Source: Candidatus Stahliibacteriota bacterium (lineage in GTDB: Bacteria > Hydrothermota > Tepidihabitantia > B3-TA06). From it: a DNA stretch of 24,525 nucleotides. The stretch is taken from assembly GCA_030670165.1 (NCBI GenBank), contig DAOVCF010000008.1, forward strand, positions 1 through 24,525, written 5' to 3'. Below, one piece after another: positions 5,885 through 14,936 of this stretch; position 1 is the first letter of the stretch, and each line of letters opens with the position of its first letter. Made by a program: the position numbers and the translations under genes. The notes beneath the pieces were generated by a model that saw nothing but the letters and a program-made list of their open reading frames with translations, was not told the origin of the DNA and searched no databases.

Positions 5885-7598
5885 GTTCGCAGGCGGAGTT
5901 CTTTCCGTACTGGCCGTCGGTGTATTGGGATATGCCTTTTATCTACAGGTGATACTTGGACCACGATACGCCGAACGTGCACGTTCGCAGCACGAGGAAC
6001 ACATAGAGCTCCTAGCAAGACGAGGGAAGGTTTACGACCGCAACGGCATACCACTGGTTACAGACGAGAAAGCGGCCTCTATCTACGTCCTTCCTCAGTA
6101 CATAGAGGATATACCTGCAGCGGTTCGTATACTTTCAAGCTACAAGCTGGGCACCCCGACAAGGCTTGAACGCTACCTGCGGACGAGAAAAAAATTCTTC
6201 TGGCTTCGCCGCAAGTTCGACTACGAGAAGGCCTACGCCCTGAAGGCCGAACTGGAGAAAGCATCTTTAGGCAACGCAATTAATATAGTAGAAGAGGCAA
6301 AACGCGTCTACCCTTGGGATGAGGTTACCGGAAGCGTTGTAGGGTTCGTAGGTACGGAACACACCGGGCTTGCAGGAATCGAGTACGCTTTAGATTCCCT
6401 GCTTGCAGGCAAGCCGGGCTGGGCAATCTATCAGATGGACGCGTTGGGACGCGATCATCCCTCCCCGGCCTACCCTGTCCAGGAGGCAAAGGACGGCTGT
6501 GACGTTACCCTGACGATAGATCTTGACATACAGGCTATCGCCTACGAGGAGTTGAAGGCGGCGTGCGAGAAGTTTGCGGCCAAGCGAGGATACTGCGTGG
6601 TGATGAACCCTCAAACGGGTGAGGTGCTTGCATTGGTCGACTACCCGGACTTCGCGCCCGCTCGCTACAGCCGGTACGCACGTGAAACCTGGAAGATTGG
6701 TGCGGTTGCAGACGAGTTTGAACCGGGCTCCGTGTATAAACCGGTGGTTGCCGCCATCTGCATCGAGGACAGCCTGGCTCTACGCAACGAGTGGATACCT
6801 ACCGGTTCAGGTATAGTGGTGCAGGGACGCAGAATCACAGACCTTCACGGTAGGGCGGGCTACACGTTCGATGACGTGTTCGTTAAGTCAAGCAACATAG
6901 GTGCGGCAAAGCTTGCCCTGCGCTGCGGGGTTCAGCGCTTCTACGAGGTATCACGCCTGCTTGGCGTTGGTGTACCCACCGGCATCGAGCTTCCTGGTGA
7001 GGCTGCAGGAAAGATAGATCGATCCCGCCAGATGACCGAACTGCGTCTTGCCAACAACGCATTCGGCCAAGGGCTTTCCTTGACCACCCTGCAGCTTGCG
7101 GCAATCTACGCTACCTTCGCATCGGGCGGGGTTTACAACGCACCACACATCGTCAAACGGATAGACCGCGACGGCAGGGTTATATTCAAGGGAAAAACCA
7201 AGGAGCTTAGAAGGGTATTCAGCGAGGAAACCGCAGTCGACGTATGCGAGATTCTTGCCAAAGTTGTAGATGAAGGAACGGGTAAGGCCGCACGGATCGA
7301 AGGCATCGAAGTATGCGGCAAGACAGGCACGGCTCAGAAGTCGATTCCGGGAATGGGCTATTCCTCCTCCTCAAGTGTCGTATCGTTCATTGGCTTTCTC
7401 CCGCGCGAGGATGCCAGACTTCTCACTGTGGTGGTGGTTGACGAGCCGTCACGCGGACGTTTCGCAAGCGAGATCGCCGCACCTGCCTTTCAGCACATCA
7501 TGGAACGCATCCTGCGCCTGCCCGTCTATAGAGATATTCGCATGCCACCTGAAGAAGAAACCGAAAAGCTGGCCCAAATCCAGGAGCGAGAAGAATGA
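5871..7598 (+). CDS. ftsI: Septal penicillin-binding protein (FtsI/PBP3, class B)
   Basis: A class B PBP, the transpeptidase that crosslinks septal peptidoglycan and partners FtsW. From the ATG at 5871 it has 575 residues: one N-terminal TM anchor (about 5-26), the pedestal domain with the signature RGKVYDRNG, and a C-terminal transpeptidase domain. The three active-site motifs are intact: SVYK (Ser287 nucleophile, Lys290), SSN (340-342) and KTG (484-486). No PASTA domains follow, unlike Spo/PBP2x-type proteins. Longer in-frame starts upstream overlap ftsL fully and add no plausible sequence. It overlaps murE by ATGA. Confidence 0.94.
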   Translation: MGRIKFAGGVLSVLAVGVLGYAFYLQVILGPRYAERARSQHEEHIELLARRGKVYDRNGIPLVTDEKAASIYVLPQYIEDIPAAVRILSSYKLGTPTRLERYLRTRKKFFWLRRKFDYEKAYALKAELEKASLGNAINIVEEAKRVYPWDEVTGSVVGFVGTEHTGLAGIEYALDSLLAGKPGWAIYQMDALGRDHPSPAYPVQEAKDGCDVTLTIDLDIQAIAYEELKAACEKFAAKRGYCVVMNPQTGEVLALVDYPDFAPARYSRYARETWKIGAVADEFEPGSVYKPVVAAICIEDSLALRNEWIPTGSGIVVQGRRITDLHGRAGYTFDDVFVKSSNIGAAKLALRCGVQRFYEVSRLLGVGVPTGIELPGEAAGKIDRSRQMTELRLANNAFGQGLSLTTLQLAAIYATFASGGVYNAPHIVKRIDRDGRVIFKGKTKELRRVFSEETAVDVCEILAKVVDEGTGKAARIEGIEVCGKTGTAQKSIPGMGYSSSSSVVSFIGFLPREDARLLTVVVVDEPSRGRFASEIAAPAFQHIMERILRLPVYRDIRMPPEEETEKLAQIQEREE

Positions 7599-9142
7599 AG
7601 CTGGCTGATCTTATCAAGGATTGCAAAGACGTTAAACTGCACGGCTCAGGGGAAGCAGAGATCACCTCGGTGGCCTATGACTCAAGACGGGTTGAGAAGA
7701 ACTCGCTATATGTTGCAATTCCGGGCGCCAGGTTCGATGGCCGCCTCTTTGCGCAGAATGCTCTGGCTCATGGAGCGGTGGCTTTAGCCGCCCAAGGTAT
7801 CCAAGGCCTTCCACAGGGTGTGGCGTTGATAGATGTTCCAAATTCCAGACGATTCCTGGCTCAAGTATCTGCAAAAATCACTGGGTATCCTGACCGGGAT
7901 ATGATCGTTATCGGGGTCACCGGCACAAACGGCAAAACTACCGTTACTTATCTTCTTGAAAGTATCCTGAAGGCCGCAGGTCAAAAAACCGCCGTCGTCG
8001 GCACCACCGGCTTCTACGACGGAGAAAGATGGGAGAAGTTATCACATACTACACCTGAGAGCACCGATCTGTGGAACATACTCAAGCAAATCAAGGAAAA
8101 CGGTGCAAAAGCGGTGGCGATGGAGATCTCGTCCCATGCCATAGCGTTCGAACGTGTGTGGGGTTTGGACGTTGACACGGCGATATTTACCAACCTCACC
8201 CAGGATCATCTGGACTTCCACAAGGATATGGAGAACTACAAGGAAACCAAGTTCAGGCTCTTCAATGAGATAAAGAAAGAGGCACTGGCAGTTATCAATA
8301 AAGACGATCCGGCAGGCCGAGAGCTTCTTGAAAGGATCAAAGACCGCACCACAACCTCCTACTCGTGCGACACCCGTAACACCCGTAACACCCGTAACAC
8401 CCGTAACGCCCCCAGCACCCGTAACGCCCCCAGCACCCGTAACGCCCCCAGCGCCCGTAACGCCCGCAGCGCCGATCTCTGGATGGAGGTCGAAGAGACA
8501 AACCTTGCAGGCTCCGCATTAGTTATACATTACCAGGGACTGGCCCTGCCTGTATTTATCCACCTGCCTGGTCTGCACAACGTAAGCAACCTTGCAGCGG
8601 CCTCAGCAGCCGCCCTAAATCTGGGGATAGAACCTGAGCATCTCAAGGAAGGAATTGAATCCATTAACTCGATACCCGGCCGCATGGAGCCGGTGCCCAA
8701 TGATAAAGGATTTTTTATATTCATAGACTACGCGCATACCCCTGATGCGTTAAATCATCTGATCCTTGCCGTCAAAGAACTTGCCAAAGGACGTGTGGTG
8801 ACCCTTTTCGGGTGCGGCGGTGACAGGGATCGCACCAAGCGCCCGAAGATGGGCAAGATAGCCGCAGAGCTATCAGACTACGTATTTATTACATCGGATA
8901 ATCCGAGAACAGAGGAACCGCAGGCGATAATCCAGGGTATCCTTATGGGAGTCCAGACTCCTGCCAGGCGGGTGATCGTTGACCGCAGGGAGGCGATATT
9001 CGAGGCGGTGAGGTTCCTGAAGCCGGGCGACGTGCTCCTGGTCGCAGGCAAAGGACACGAGGATTACCAGATAATTGGCACAGAGAGGATCCACTTTGAC
9101 GATAGAGAGGTCGTAAAGGAGGCGCTGGATGCTCTCCCTTGA
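7595..9142 (+). CDS. murE: UDP-MurNAc-tripeptide synthetase (meso-DAP-adding type)
   Basis: MurE adds the third amino acid to UDP-MurNAc-L-Ala-D-Glu with ATP. Domains: UDP-binding N-terminus (about 1-95), ATPase centre with P-loop GTNGKTT (about 110-116), and the C-terminal ligase domain. DNPRTEEP at about 435-442 is the motif found in meso-diaminopimelate-adding enzymes, so the stem probably contains meso-DAP. The protein is longer than its relatives (515 residues) because residues 260-292 are a Thr-Arg-Asn / Ala-Pro-Ser tandem insert, encoded by 9-bp repeats, in a region that is normally a short surface loop of the central domain. The reading frame is kept, and all recognisable motifs are intact, so the enzyme is probably functional. 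AGGAG at 7582-7586 precedes the ATG. Confidence 0.95.
   Translation: MKLADLIKDCKDVKLHGSGEAEITSVAYDSRRVEKNSLYVAIPGARFDGRLFAQNALAHGAVALAAQGIQGLPQGVALIDVPNSRRFLAQVSAKITGYPDRDMIVIGVTGTNGKTTVTYLLESILKAAGQKTAVVGTTGFYDGERWEKLSHTTPESTDLWNILKQIKENGAKAVAMEISSHAIAFERVWGLDVDTAIFTNLTQDHLDFHKDMENYKETKFRLFNEIKKEALAVINKDDPAGRELLERIKDRTTTSYSCDTRNTRNTRNTRNAPSTRNAPSTRNAPSARNARSADLWMEVEETNLAGSALVIHYQGLALPVFIHLPGLHNVSNLAAASAAALNLGIEPEHLKEGIESINSIPGRMEPVPNDKGFFIFIDYAHTPDALNHLILAVKELAKGRVVTLFGCGGDRDRTKRPKMGKIAAELSDYVFITSDNPRTEEPQAIIQGILMGVQTPARRVIVDRREAIFEAVRFLKPGDVLLVAGKGHEDYQIIGTERIHFDDREVVKEALDALP
8372..8470 (+). repeat. In-frame 9-bp tandem repeat (11 units) inside murE
   Basis: Eleven consecutive nonamers: four ACCCGTAAC, then alternating GCCCCCAGC and ACCCGTAAC, ending with variants GCCCGTAAC and GCCCGCAGC. 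They encode T-R-N and A-P-S (later A-R-N, A-R-S) triplets. The nested 9-bp and 18-bp periods imply repeated slippage or unequal exchange. The same ACCCGTAAC nonamer is tandemly duplicated in the transposase remnant at 23602-23619 (minus strand). Confidence 0.95.
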
Positions 9143-10454
9143 TGAGATCGTCCGTGCGAGCTGCGGTGTCCCTAAGGACATAAATGATCCTGGCTTATGT
9201 CCTTCAGGGGTGTCAACAGACAGCCGAACCATCGAGCAAGGAGAGCTTTTTGTTGCCCTTGCCGGCCCCAACTTCGACGGACACGACTTCCTGGGGCAGG
9301 CGTTCGAGAAGGGAGCCGTCGCAGCTCTCGTTTCAAAGTACCTGCATCTTGCCCGCACCATCAGGGTCGCCGATACCCTGCGTGCCCTTGGTGATATTGC
9401 TCAGGCTTACCGGATGCGGCTTGACATACCGGTCGTGCTCATCAGCGGAACCAACGGAAAAACCACTGTAAAGAATATCTTGAGTGATTTGCTCTCTTTA
9501 AGATACAAAACATATGCCAATCCAGGCAGCTTCAACAACCTGGTGGGCCTGCCTGTTTCAGTGCTTGCGATTGCACGAAATCACGAGATAGCGGTGCTTG
9601 AGGCGGGTATAAGCGAGAAAGGCGAGATGGAGAGGCTCTGCGAAATCTCCCGACCCAGCCACGGCCTCTTGACCAACATCGGGCCCGGGCATCTTCAGGG
9701 GCTTGGAACGCTCGAAGAGGTGTTTGAGGCCAAATGGGAGCTTGCCCAGGCGATAAGGTCAAGAAAAGGCAGGCTCTATCTGAACGCCGACTACCCCGAG
9801 TTCCTGAAGCGGGCAAGGGAGGAAAAAATCACATACAAAACCTTCGGGATTCAAGCCGAGGCTGAGTTCATGCCCGCCGATGTGCACTATGGTATGGACG
9901 GGACGGAGTTCAAGTTTAATGAACAGGAATTTCATCTCCCTCTTTTAGGAGCAGGCAATCTCTCTAACGCCGTGGCTGCTCTGTCGGTGGCGGTGGGAGA
10001 ATTCGGGGTCTCGTTGCTGCAGGCCAGGAGTGTCCTTTCTGAAATCAAACCCGAGCGCTGGAGGCTGGAACACAGAAAGGTAGGCGGTCTGCATCTTTTG
10101 ATTGACTGTTACAATGCCAACCCTGTCTCCATGAGGGAGGCCTTCGGACTTCTTACACTCTTCCCTTCGCCCCGCATAGCGGTATTGGGAGCGATGCTGG
10201 AACTGGGAGATGAGTCGGAACGTTACCATCACGAGATACTGGAACTGGCGCGCGATACCGCCGATCTCGTGATAATCACCGGTCCACACTCCGATTTCTA
10301 CCCCAAACACGAAGGCGTGCTCTTTATTCCGGATAAGAGCAAGGCAGCCGAAGAGATCCACAAGAGGCTACTGCCCGAAGCAAGCGTCCTCATCAAGGGC
10401 TCGCGCGACTGCGCCCTGGAAGACGTCGTTTCCAAGCTCTGGGGCGGCGCATGA
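9129..10454 (+). CDS. murF: UDP-MurNAc-tripeptide--D-Ala-D-Ala ligase
   Basis: MurF attaches D-Ala-D-Ala to complete UDP-MurNAc-pentapeptide in the cytoplasm. The 441 residues include the N-terminal S-T-DSR-x-I substrate segment (29-35), the P-loop GTNGKTT (107-113), the MurF-typical GSFNNLVGLP, AVLEAGISEKGEM, and the C-terminal DCYNANPVSM plus LGAMLELGDES blocks. The start at 9129 has AGGAGG at 9117-9122, and the gene overlaps murE by 14 nt. No ddl gene, which would supply D-Ala-D-Ala, is present in this window. Confidence 0.95.
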   Translation: MLSLDEIVRASCGVPKDINDPGLCPSGVSTDSRTIEQGELFVALAGPNFDGHDFLGQAFEKGAVAALVSKYLHLARTIRVADTLRALGDIAQAYRMRLDIPVVLISGTNGKTTVKNILSDLLSLRYKTYANPGSFNNLVGLPVSVLAIARNHEIAVLEAGISEKGEMERLCEISRPSHGLLTNIGPGHLQGLGTLEEVFEAKWELAQAIRSRKGRLYLNADYPEFLKRAREEKITYKTFGIQAEAEFMPADVHYGMDGTEFKFNEQEFHLPLLGAGNLSNAVAALSVAVGEFGVSLLQARSVLSEIKPERWRLEHRKVGGLHLLIDCYNANPVSMREAFGLLTLFPSPRIAVLGAMLELGDESERYHHEILELARDTADLVIITGPHSDFYPKHEGVLFIPDKSKAAEEIHKRLLPEASVLIKGSRDCALEDVVSKLWGGA

Positions 10455-11539
10455 TATACCTTCTTGCCCGCGCCCTGCAACCCATCTTCTCACCTGCGAA
10501 TCTCTTCCGCTACATCACCTTCCGCTCGGCTCTGGCTGCAGGATTCGCAATACTCATACTTATGATCTTCGGAAGACCGGTGGTCAGGATGATCAACCGC
10601 CTGGCTCTGGGCGAGGAGATCTACGAGGAGCTGCCCGAACGTCACCGCAAGAAGGCAGGCACACCCTCGATGGGCGGGGTTCTCATCGTTTCTGCAATCA
10701 TCATCTCCCTTCTGCTCTTCGCAGACCTTGCCAATCCATACGTGCTCTGCTCGCTCGTGATACTTGTGGGCATGGGAATTGTAGGTTTTGCTGACGACTA
10801 CGTAAAACTGCGCAAACACAAGCGGGGCATCAAGAAACGCTGGAAGTTCCTGGCCCAGGCTGTTCTCGCACTGGGAGTGAGTCTTTATCTGTACTTCTTT
10901 CCCGAAAGCCAGACCCTGAGGTCGGCTACCAACGTGCTGTTCTTAAAAAACTACGTGATCCAGATGGGGTTATTCTACGTGCTCCTGAGCGGCTTCGTTA
11001 TAGTGGGTGCGGGCAACGCGGTGAACTTCGCGGACGGCCTTGACGGGCTTGCGATCGGTCTTCTGGCGATCGTTGCCGGAGCCTATGCGGTGCTCGCATA
11101 CGCGGGAGGGAATGTAAAGATTGCGGATTACCTGAACGTTCTTTACGTTGCCAAGGCCGGCGAGATGGCTGTGGTGAGCGCTTCGGTTGTGGGAGCAGGA
11201 CTCGGTTTCCTCTGGTTCAACGCGCATCCTGCATCCATATTCATGGGCGATACCGGCGCGCTGCCCCTGGGTGCGCTCATGGGCTTTATCGCGGTGGTGG
11301 TCAAACAGGAGATCCTTTTAGCGATCATCGGTGGGGTGTTCGTGCTTGAGGTTGTATCTGTAATCCTTCAGGTCATCTGGTTCCATGCAAGCAAGGGAAA
11401 GAAGAGACTATTCAAGATGACCCCCTTGCACCACCACTTCGAGCTGAAGGGATGGGCGGAATCAAAGATAGTGGTTCGTTTCTGGATATGGGGAATCCTC
11501 TTCGCCCTGGCAGGGCTGGCAACTCTGAAGGTGAGATGA
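10451..11539 (+). CDS. mraY: Phospho-MurNAc-pentapeptide translocase
   Basis: MraY transfers phospho-MurNAc-pentapeptide to undecaprenyl phosphate, forming lipid I at the inner face of the membrane. The 362-residue protein is a polytopic membrane protein with about ten hydrophobic segments. Family signatures are present in order: KKAGTPSMGG, FADDYVKL (Asp pair that binds Mg), NAVNFADGLDGLA, FMGDTGALPLG and PLHHHFEL. It overlaps murF by ATGA and murD by 4 nt. Confidence 0.97.
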   Translation: MIYLLARALQPIFSPANLFRYITFRSALAAGFAILILMIFGRPVVRMINRLALGEEIYEELPERHRKKAGTPSMGGVLIVSAIIISLLLFADLANPYVLCSLVILVGMGIVGFADDYVKLRKHKRGIKKRWKFLAQAVLALGVSLYLYFFPESQTLRSATNVLFLKNYVIQMGLFYVLLSGFVIVGAGNAVNFADGLDGLAIGLLAIVAGAYAVLAYAGGNVKIADYLNVLYVAKAGEMAVVSASVVGAGLGFLWFNAHPASIFMGDTGALPLGALMGFIAVVVKQEILLAIIGGVFVLEVVSVILQVIWFHASKGKKRLFKMTPLHHHFELKGWAESKIVVRFWIWGILFALAGLATLKVR

Positions 11540-12873
11540 TGAGAAGGATCGCAATCCTGGGTCTGGGCCGTGTGGGACGAAGCCTGCTTTCATATCTTAT
11601 GGATAAGGATGCGGAGATACTGCTCTACGATGAGAATCCCGCCGCGTTCGCCCACCACAGGGTAGCCTTTGCCATAAAGCAAGGCAGTGCCAGGAGAATC
11701 CAGGATCCAGACGAGCTTAAACAAGCCGATCTTTTGCTCAAGAGTCCGGGCATACCCAATGAAGCGGACTGGATAAAGAAGCTGGACGCCGCAGGTGTAC
11801 GGATGATCGACGAGATTGAATACGTGTGGAGCGAACTGGGAGAACCGGTGACCGTTGCGATCACCGGAACCAACGGAAAGTCTACCACCACCGCCTGGAT
11901 AGCGGAAGTGCTGAAAGCCGCAGGCAAGCAGGTGTTCTGCGGCGGCAACATCTCACCGGGAAGGCCTTTCTCAGAAGCTCTAACCGACAGGAAATACGAC
12001 GCATACGTTATCGAGGTCTCCACCTTCCAATTGGAACGATGCCCAACCTTCAGACCTAACGTTGGGGTGCTTTTGAATATCACCATAGATCACCTGAACC
12101 GGCATTCGCTTAACCAATACGTCAACCTCAAGCTTTCCCTGTTTAAGAATAACACTAAGCTGGACAGGGCGGTGCTGAACGCGGACGATGAGAACATCAA
12201 AGCAAGGCTTAAAGAGATCAAGGGCAAGCGGGTACTATTCTCTGTCGAGAGGACCGACGTTGATGCCTCACTTAAAGGTGATGCGCTATACCTCAAGGAT
12301 ACCGAGATCGTAAAGAGAGGCGATCTTCTCCTTCCCGGTCTTCACAACGCAGCCAACGCCCTTGCCGTAATAGCGGTGGCCGGGGAGTTTAATTTACCAC
12401 AAGAGGCCATAAGGTCGGGGCTTATGAAATTCAAGGGCCTGCCCCACCGGATGCAGTATCTGGGCAAACTCAGAGGCAGAGAGGTCTACAACAACTCCAT
12501 GTGCACCAATCCGGTGGCCTTTTATCACTCGGTACTCTCGTTTGATGAGCCCTCGGTGATCATAGCCGGGGGCAGGGAAAAGGGCCTTTCCCTTGAACCG
12601 TTCATCAAGGGAATAAGGGAGCGGGCAAGGTTTGTAGTACTCTTCGGCGAGAATGCCGAGAGCCTGAAAGGAATTCTTGAACGAAATTTACGCTTCTCCT
12701 CCTGCGTCACGGTCGAATCGCTGAGGGCTGCCCTACAGGCAGCCCTCAGCCACAGCTCAGAAGAAGACAGAATACTCTTCTCGCCCGGATTTGCCAGTTT
12801 TGGAAACTTCAAAAACTTCGAGGAGCGAGGAAATGCATTCATCCAAGCCTATAGAGCGATCAGACAAGCCTGA
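11536..12873 (+). CDS. murD: UDP-MurNAc-L-alanine--D-glutamate ligase
   Basis: MurD adds D-Glu to UDP-MurNAc-L-Ala. The protein of 445 residues has the Rossmann N-terminus (IAILGLGRVGRS), P-loop GTNGKST (111-117), and the C-terminal SPGFASFGNFKNFEERG that contributes the Ser and Phe contacting D-Glu. The usual NDSKATN block instead reads NNSMCTN (residues 319-325), so the Lys of E. coli MurD (K319) is replaced by Met. The start is the ATG at 11536, overlapping the mraY stop; a second ATG at 11539 is equally possible. An in-frame extension upstream lies wholly inside mraY and is not credible. Confidence 0.93.
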   Translation: MMRRIAILGLGRVGRSLLSYLMDKDAEILLYDENPAAFAHHRVAFAIKQGSARRIQDPDELKQADLLLKSPGIPNEADWIKKLDAAGVRMIDEIEYVWSELGEPVTVAITGTNGKSTTTAWIAEVLKAAGKQVFCGGNISPGRPFSEALTDRKYDAYVIEVSTFQLERCPTFRPNVGVLLNITIDHLNRHSLNQYVNLKLSLFKNNTKLDRAVLNADDENIKARLKEIKGKRVLFSVERTDVDASLKGDALYLKDTEIVKRGDLLLPGLHNAANALAVIAVAGEFNLPQEAIRSGLMKFKGLPHRMQYLGKLRGREVYNNSMCTNPVAFYHSVLSFDEPSVIIAGGREKGLSLEPFIKGIRERARFVVLFGENAESLKGILERNLRFSSCVTVESLRAALQAALSHSSEEDRILFSPGFASFGNFKNFEERGNAFIQAYRAIRQA

Positions 12874-13984
12874 TTACGGGTTTTTGGCCATCATCGTACT
12901 TCTCGTGGGCTTCGGCCTGGTGATGGTATTCTCCTCCAGCTTCTATCTCGCCAATAACGATCCGTTGTATTTCCTCAAGAATCAAGCCATACGTATCGCG
13001 ATAGCAACGGGGTTTTTTCTCATAGGATTCAAGCTACCCTACCGGTTCTGGCGAAAAATGGGCGGCATCTTTATTATCATATCAATGGTTGTTCTCATCA
13101 CAGTTCTTTTCATTGGACGCAAGGCCGGTGGAGCCACACGCTGGCTTCAGTTTTTTACCTTTTCTTTGCAGCCCGCAGAGTTCGTCAAGGTTGCTCTGCT
13201 TTTGTACCTTGCCAACTTCTACGCCAAACGCGAGGATACCAAGCGTGACTTCAAACACTATACGCTTCCGCCGCTCCTTGTCTCAGGTATCCTGCTTCTG
13301 CTTATAGCGCTTCAGCCAAACCTGGGAACCGCGACGGTCATTGGAATACTTGTGCTTTTTGTGATGTTCGTAGCCGGCGTGCGCTTAAGATACCTTATTG
13401 TCATCACCTTCCTGGCTGCAGGCGCGTTCCTGCTTCTGATCACGGTCTTTCCTCACGCCAAGGCGCGCGTGACAGGATTCTTAGGCTCAGGCAACTATCA
13501 GCTCGAACAGGCGCGCATAGCCATGGGGTCTGGAGGTCTGTTCGGTGTCGGATTAGGTGGCGGACGTCAAAAATTCCTGTTCCTGCCCCAGCCCCACACC
13601 GATTTCATATTCGCGGTAATCGGCGAGGAGCTGGGATTCGCAGGTATCGCAGGACTCATACTTCTCTTCGTGCTCTTCCTCTACAAGGGACTCAATCTGG
13701 CAGCCAAAACCGACGACGCATTCGGACGCTACCTTGGATCATCACTCGTGGTGATGATATTCCTGTACTTCCTCGTTCATGCCGGGGTCAGCACGGGACT
13801 GTTACCGACTACCGGACTTCCGCTTCCTTTTATAAGTTTCGGAGGATCGGCCCTAACATCCAACCTTTTGGGGGTCGGGATCCTCTTAAACATAAGCCGC
13901 GCAAAGGAGAAAGCTTATGCGAGCAATCATCGCCTGCGGTGGAACAGGCGGCCATATGTTCCCAGCGTCAGCACTCGCTCGTGA
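12833..13984 (+). CDS. ftsW: SEDS-family septal glycosyltransferase
   Basis: FtsW polymerises lipid II at the septum together with its class B PBP. From the ATG at 12833 (GAGGAG at 12820-12825) it has 383 residues and about ten TM segments. SEDS signatures are clear: the PAEFVK block after TM4, the long extracellular loop with GVGLGGGRQKFLFLPQPHTDF, GEELGF, and the last-helix GLPLPFISFGGS. It overlaps murD by 41 nt. The C-terminal 23 residues (an Arg-rich tail from about AKEKAYASNH on) are encoded in a 68-nt overlap with murG, which is unusually long for this operon. Confidence 0.95.
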   Translation: MHSSKPIERSDKPDYGFLAIIVLLVGFGLVMVFSSSFYLANNDPLYFLKNQAIRIAIATGFFLIGFKLPYRFWRKMGGIFIIISMVVLITVLFIGRKAGGATRWLQFFTFSLQPAEFVKVALLLYLANFYAKREDTKRDFKHYTLPPLLVSGILLLLIALQPNLGTATVIGILVLFVMFVAGVRLRYLIVITFLAAGAFLLLITVFPHAKARVTGFLGSGNYQLEQARIAMGSGGLFGVGLGGGRQKFLFLPQPHTDFIFAVIGEELGFAGIAGLILLFVLFLYKGLNLAAKTDDAFGRYLGSSLVVMIFLYFLVHAGVSTGLLPTTGLPLPFISFGGSALTSNLLGVGILLNISRAKEKAYASNHRLRWNRRPYVPSVSTRS

Positions 13985-14936
13985 GCTTATGAACCGGGGA
14001 CACGACGTGCTTTTTATAACCGACGAGCGCGGCTCTCGCTTCGTGCAAGACAAGGTGAAGGCAGAGGTTATACCGGCCACCGCATTCTTTGGACGCTCGC
14101 TAAGCGACAAACTCAAGGCGGTTGGAGGATACCTGAAGGGAAAACGCAGGAGTATGGAGTTAATAGACGAATTTAAACCGAACGCAGTGATAGGCGCAGG
14201 TGGGTATGCAAGCTTTCCGGCGATCCGGGCCGCGAAGACAAAGCGAGTCCCCTACTTCCTTTTGGAGCAGAACGCGGTGCCTGGCAGGGTAACGAGAATG
14301 ACGGCAGGAGGAGCAAAAGAGGTATACTGCGGGATTCCTCCAACCACCCGGATCAGAGGCAAGGTCGTGGTAACCGGCAACGTCTTGAGGAGATCGGTGA
14401 TCATTAGGGAAAGGAAGGAAGGCGAAGAGATTCTCGTTTTAGGGGGAAGCAGTGGTGCAAGGAGATTGAACCAGTTTGGATATAAGTTGGCAAAGAGGAT
14501 GCCTGAGGAGAGGTTCATTATACTCACCGGCAGGAGGGATTATCAAGAGATGAGGGCCAGACCCAGGCTTTCGAATATTGAGCTTTTTGAGTTCACCGAG
14601 CATCCTGAGGAGCTTTATGCACGTGCAAAGATCGCAATATCACGTGCAGGTGCAATCATGTTAAGCGAGCTTTTGGCAAACGGCATACCTTCGATTCTGG
14701 TGCCCTTCCCTTACGCGGTGGACGATCATCAGACCTCTAACGCAAGATGGGCAGCGCAAGCCGGTGCGGCTGTATTAATACCTGAGAAAGAAATCGAACG
14801 CGTTGAGATAGTGCTAAGCAAGTTAATTGATGACAAAACACGTCGAGAGCTGATGAGTGTTGCCGGCAGGAACCTGGTGCCCTATGACGCCGCGTCGCAG
14901 ATAACCGAAAGGATCGAGGAATGTTTGGCCGCGTGA
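13917..14936 (+). CDS. murG: UDP-GlcNAc:lipid I N-acetylglucosaminyltransferase
   Basis: MurG is the peripheral membrane GT28 enzyme that converts lipid I to lipid II. The 339-residue protein is slightly short for the family but complete: the N-terminal Rossmann fold with CGGTGGHMFPA (7-17), GAGGYASFPAI, the LLEQNAVPGRVTR acceptor-domain motif, LGGSSGARRLN linking the domains, and the UDP-GlcNAc site SRAGAIMLSELLANG with PFPYAVDDHQ. AAGGAG at 13904-13909 fixes the start. It overlaps ftsW by 68 nt and murC by 16 nt. Confidence 0.96.
   Translation: MRAIIACGGTGGHMFPASALARELMNRGHDVLFITDERGSRFVQDKVKAEVIPATAFFGRSLSDKLKAVGGYLKGKRRSMELIDEFKPNAVIGAGGYASFPAIRAAKTKRVPYFLLEQNAVPGRVTRMTAGGAKEVYCGIPPTTRIRGKVVVTGNVLRRSVIIRERKEGEEILVLGGSSGARRLNQFGYKLAKRMPEERFIILTGRRDYQEMRARPRLSNIELFEFTEHPEELYARAKIAISRAGAIMLSELLANGIPSILVPFPYAVDDHQTSNARWAAQAGAAVLIPEKEIERVEIVLSKLIDDKTRRELMSVAGRNLVPYDAASQITERIEECLAA

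Noticed and set aside
8372..8470. Possible CRISPR array in murE
   Set aside because: The units are contiguous 9-mers without spacers and stay in frame with murE.
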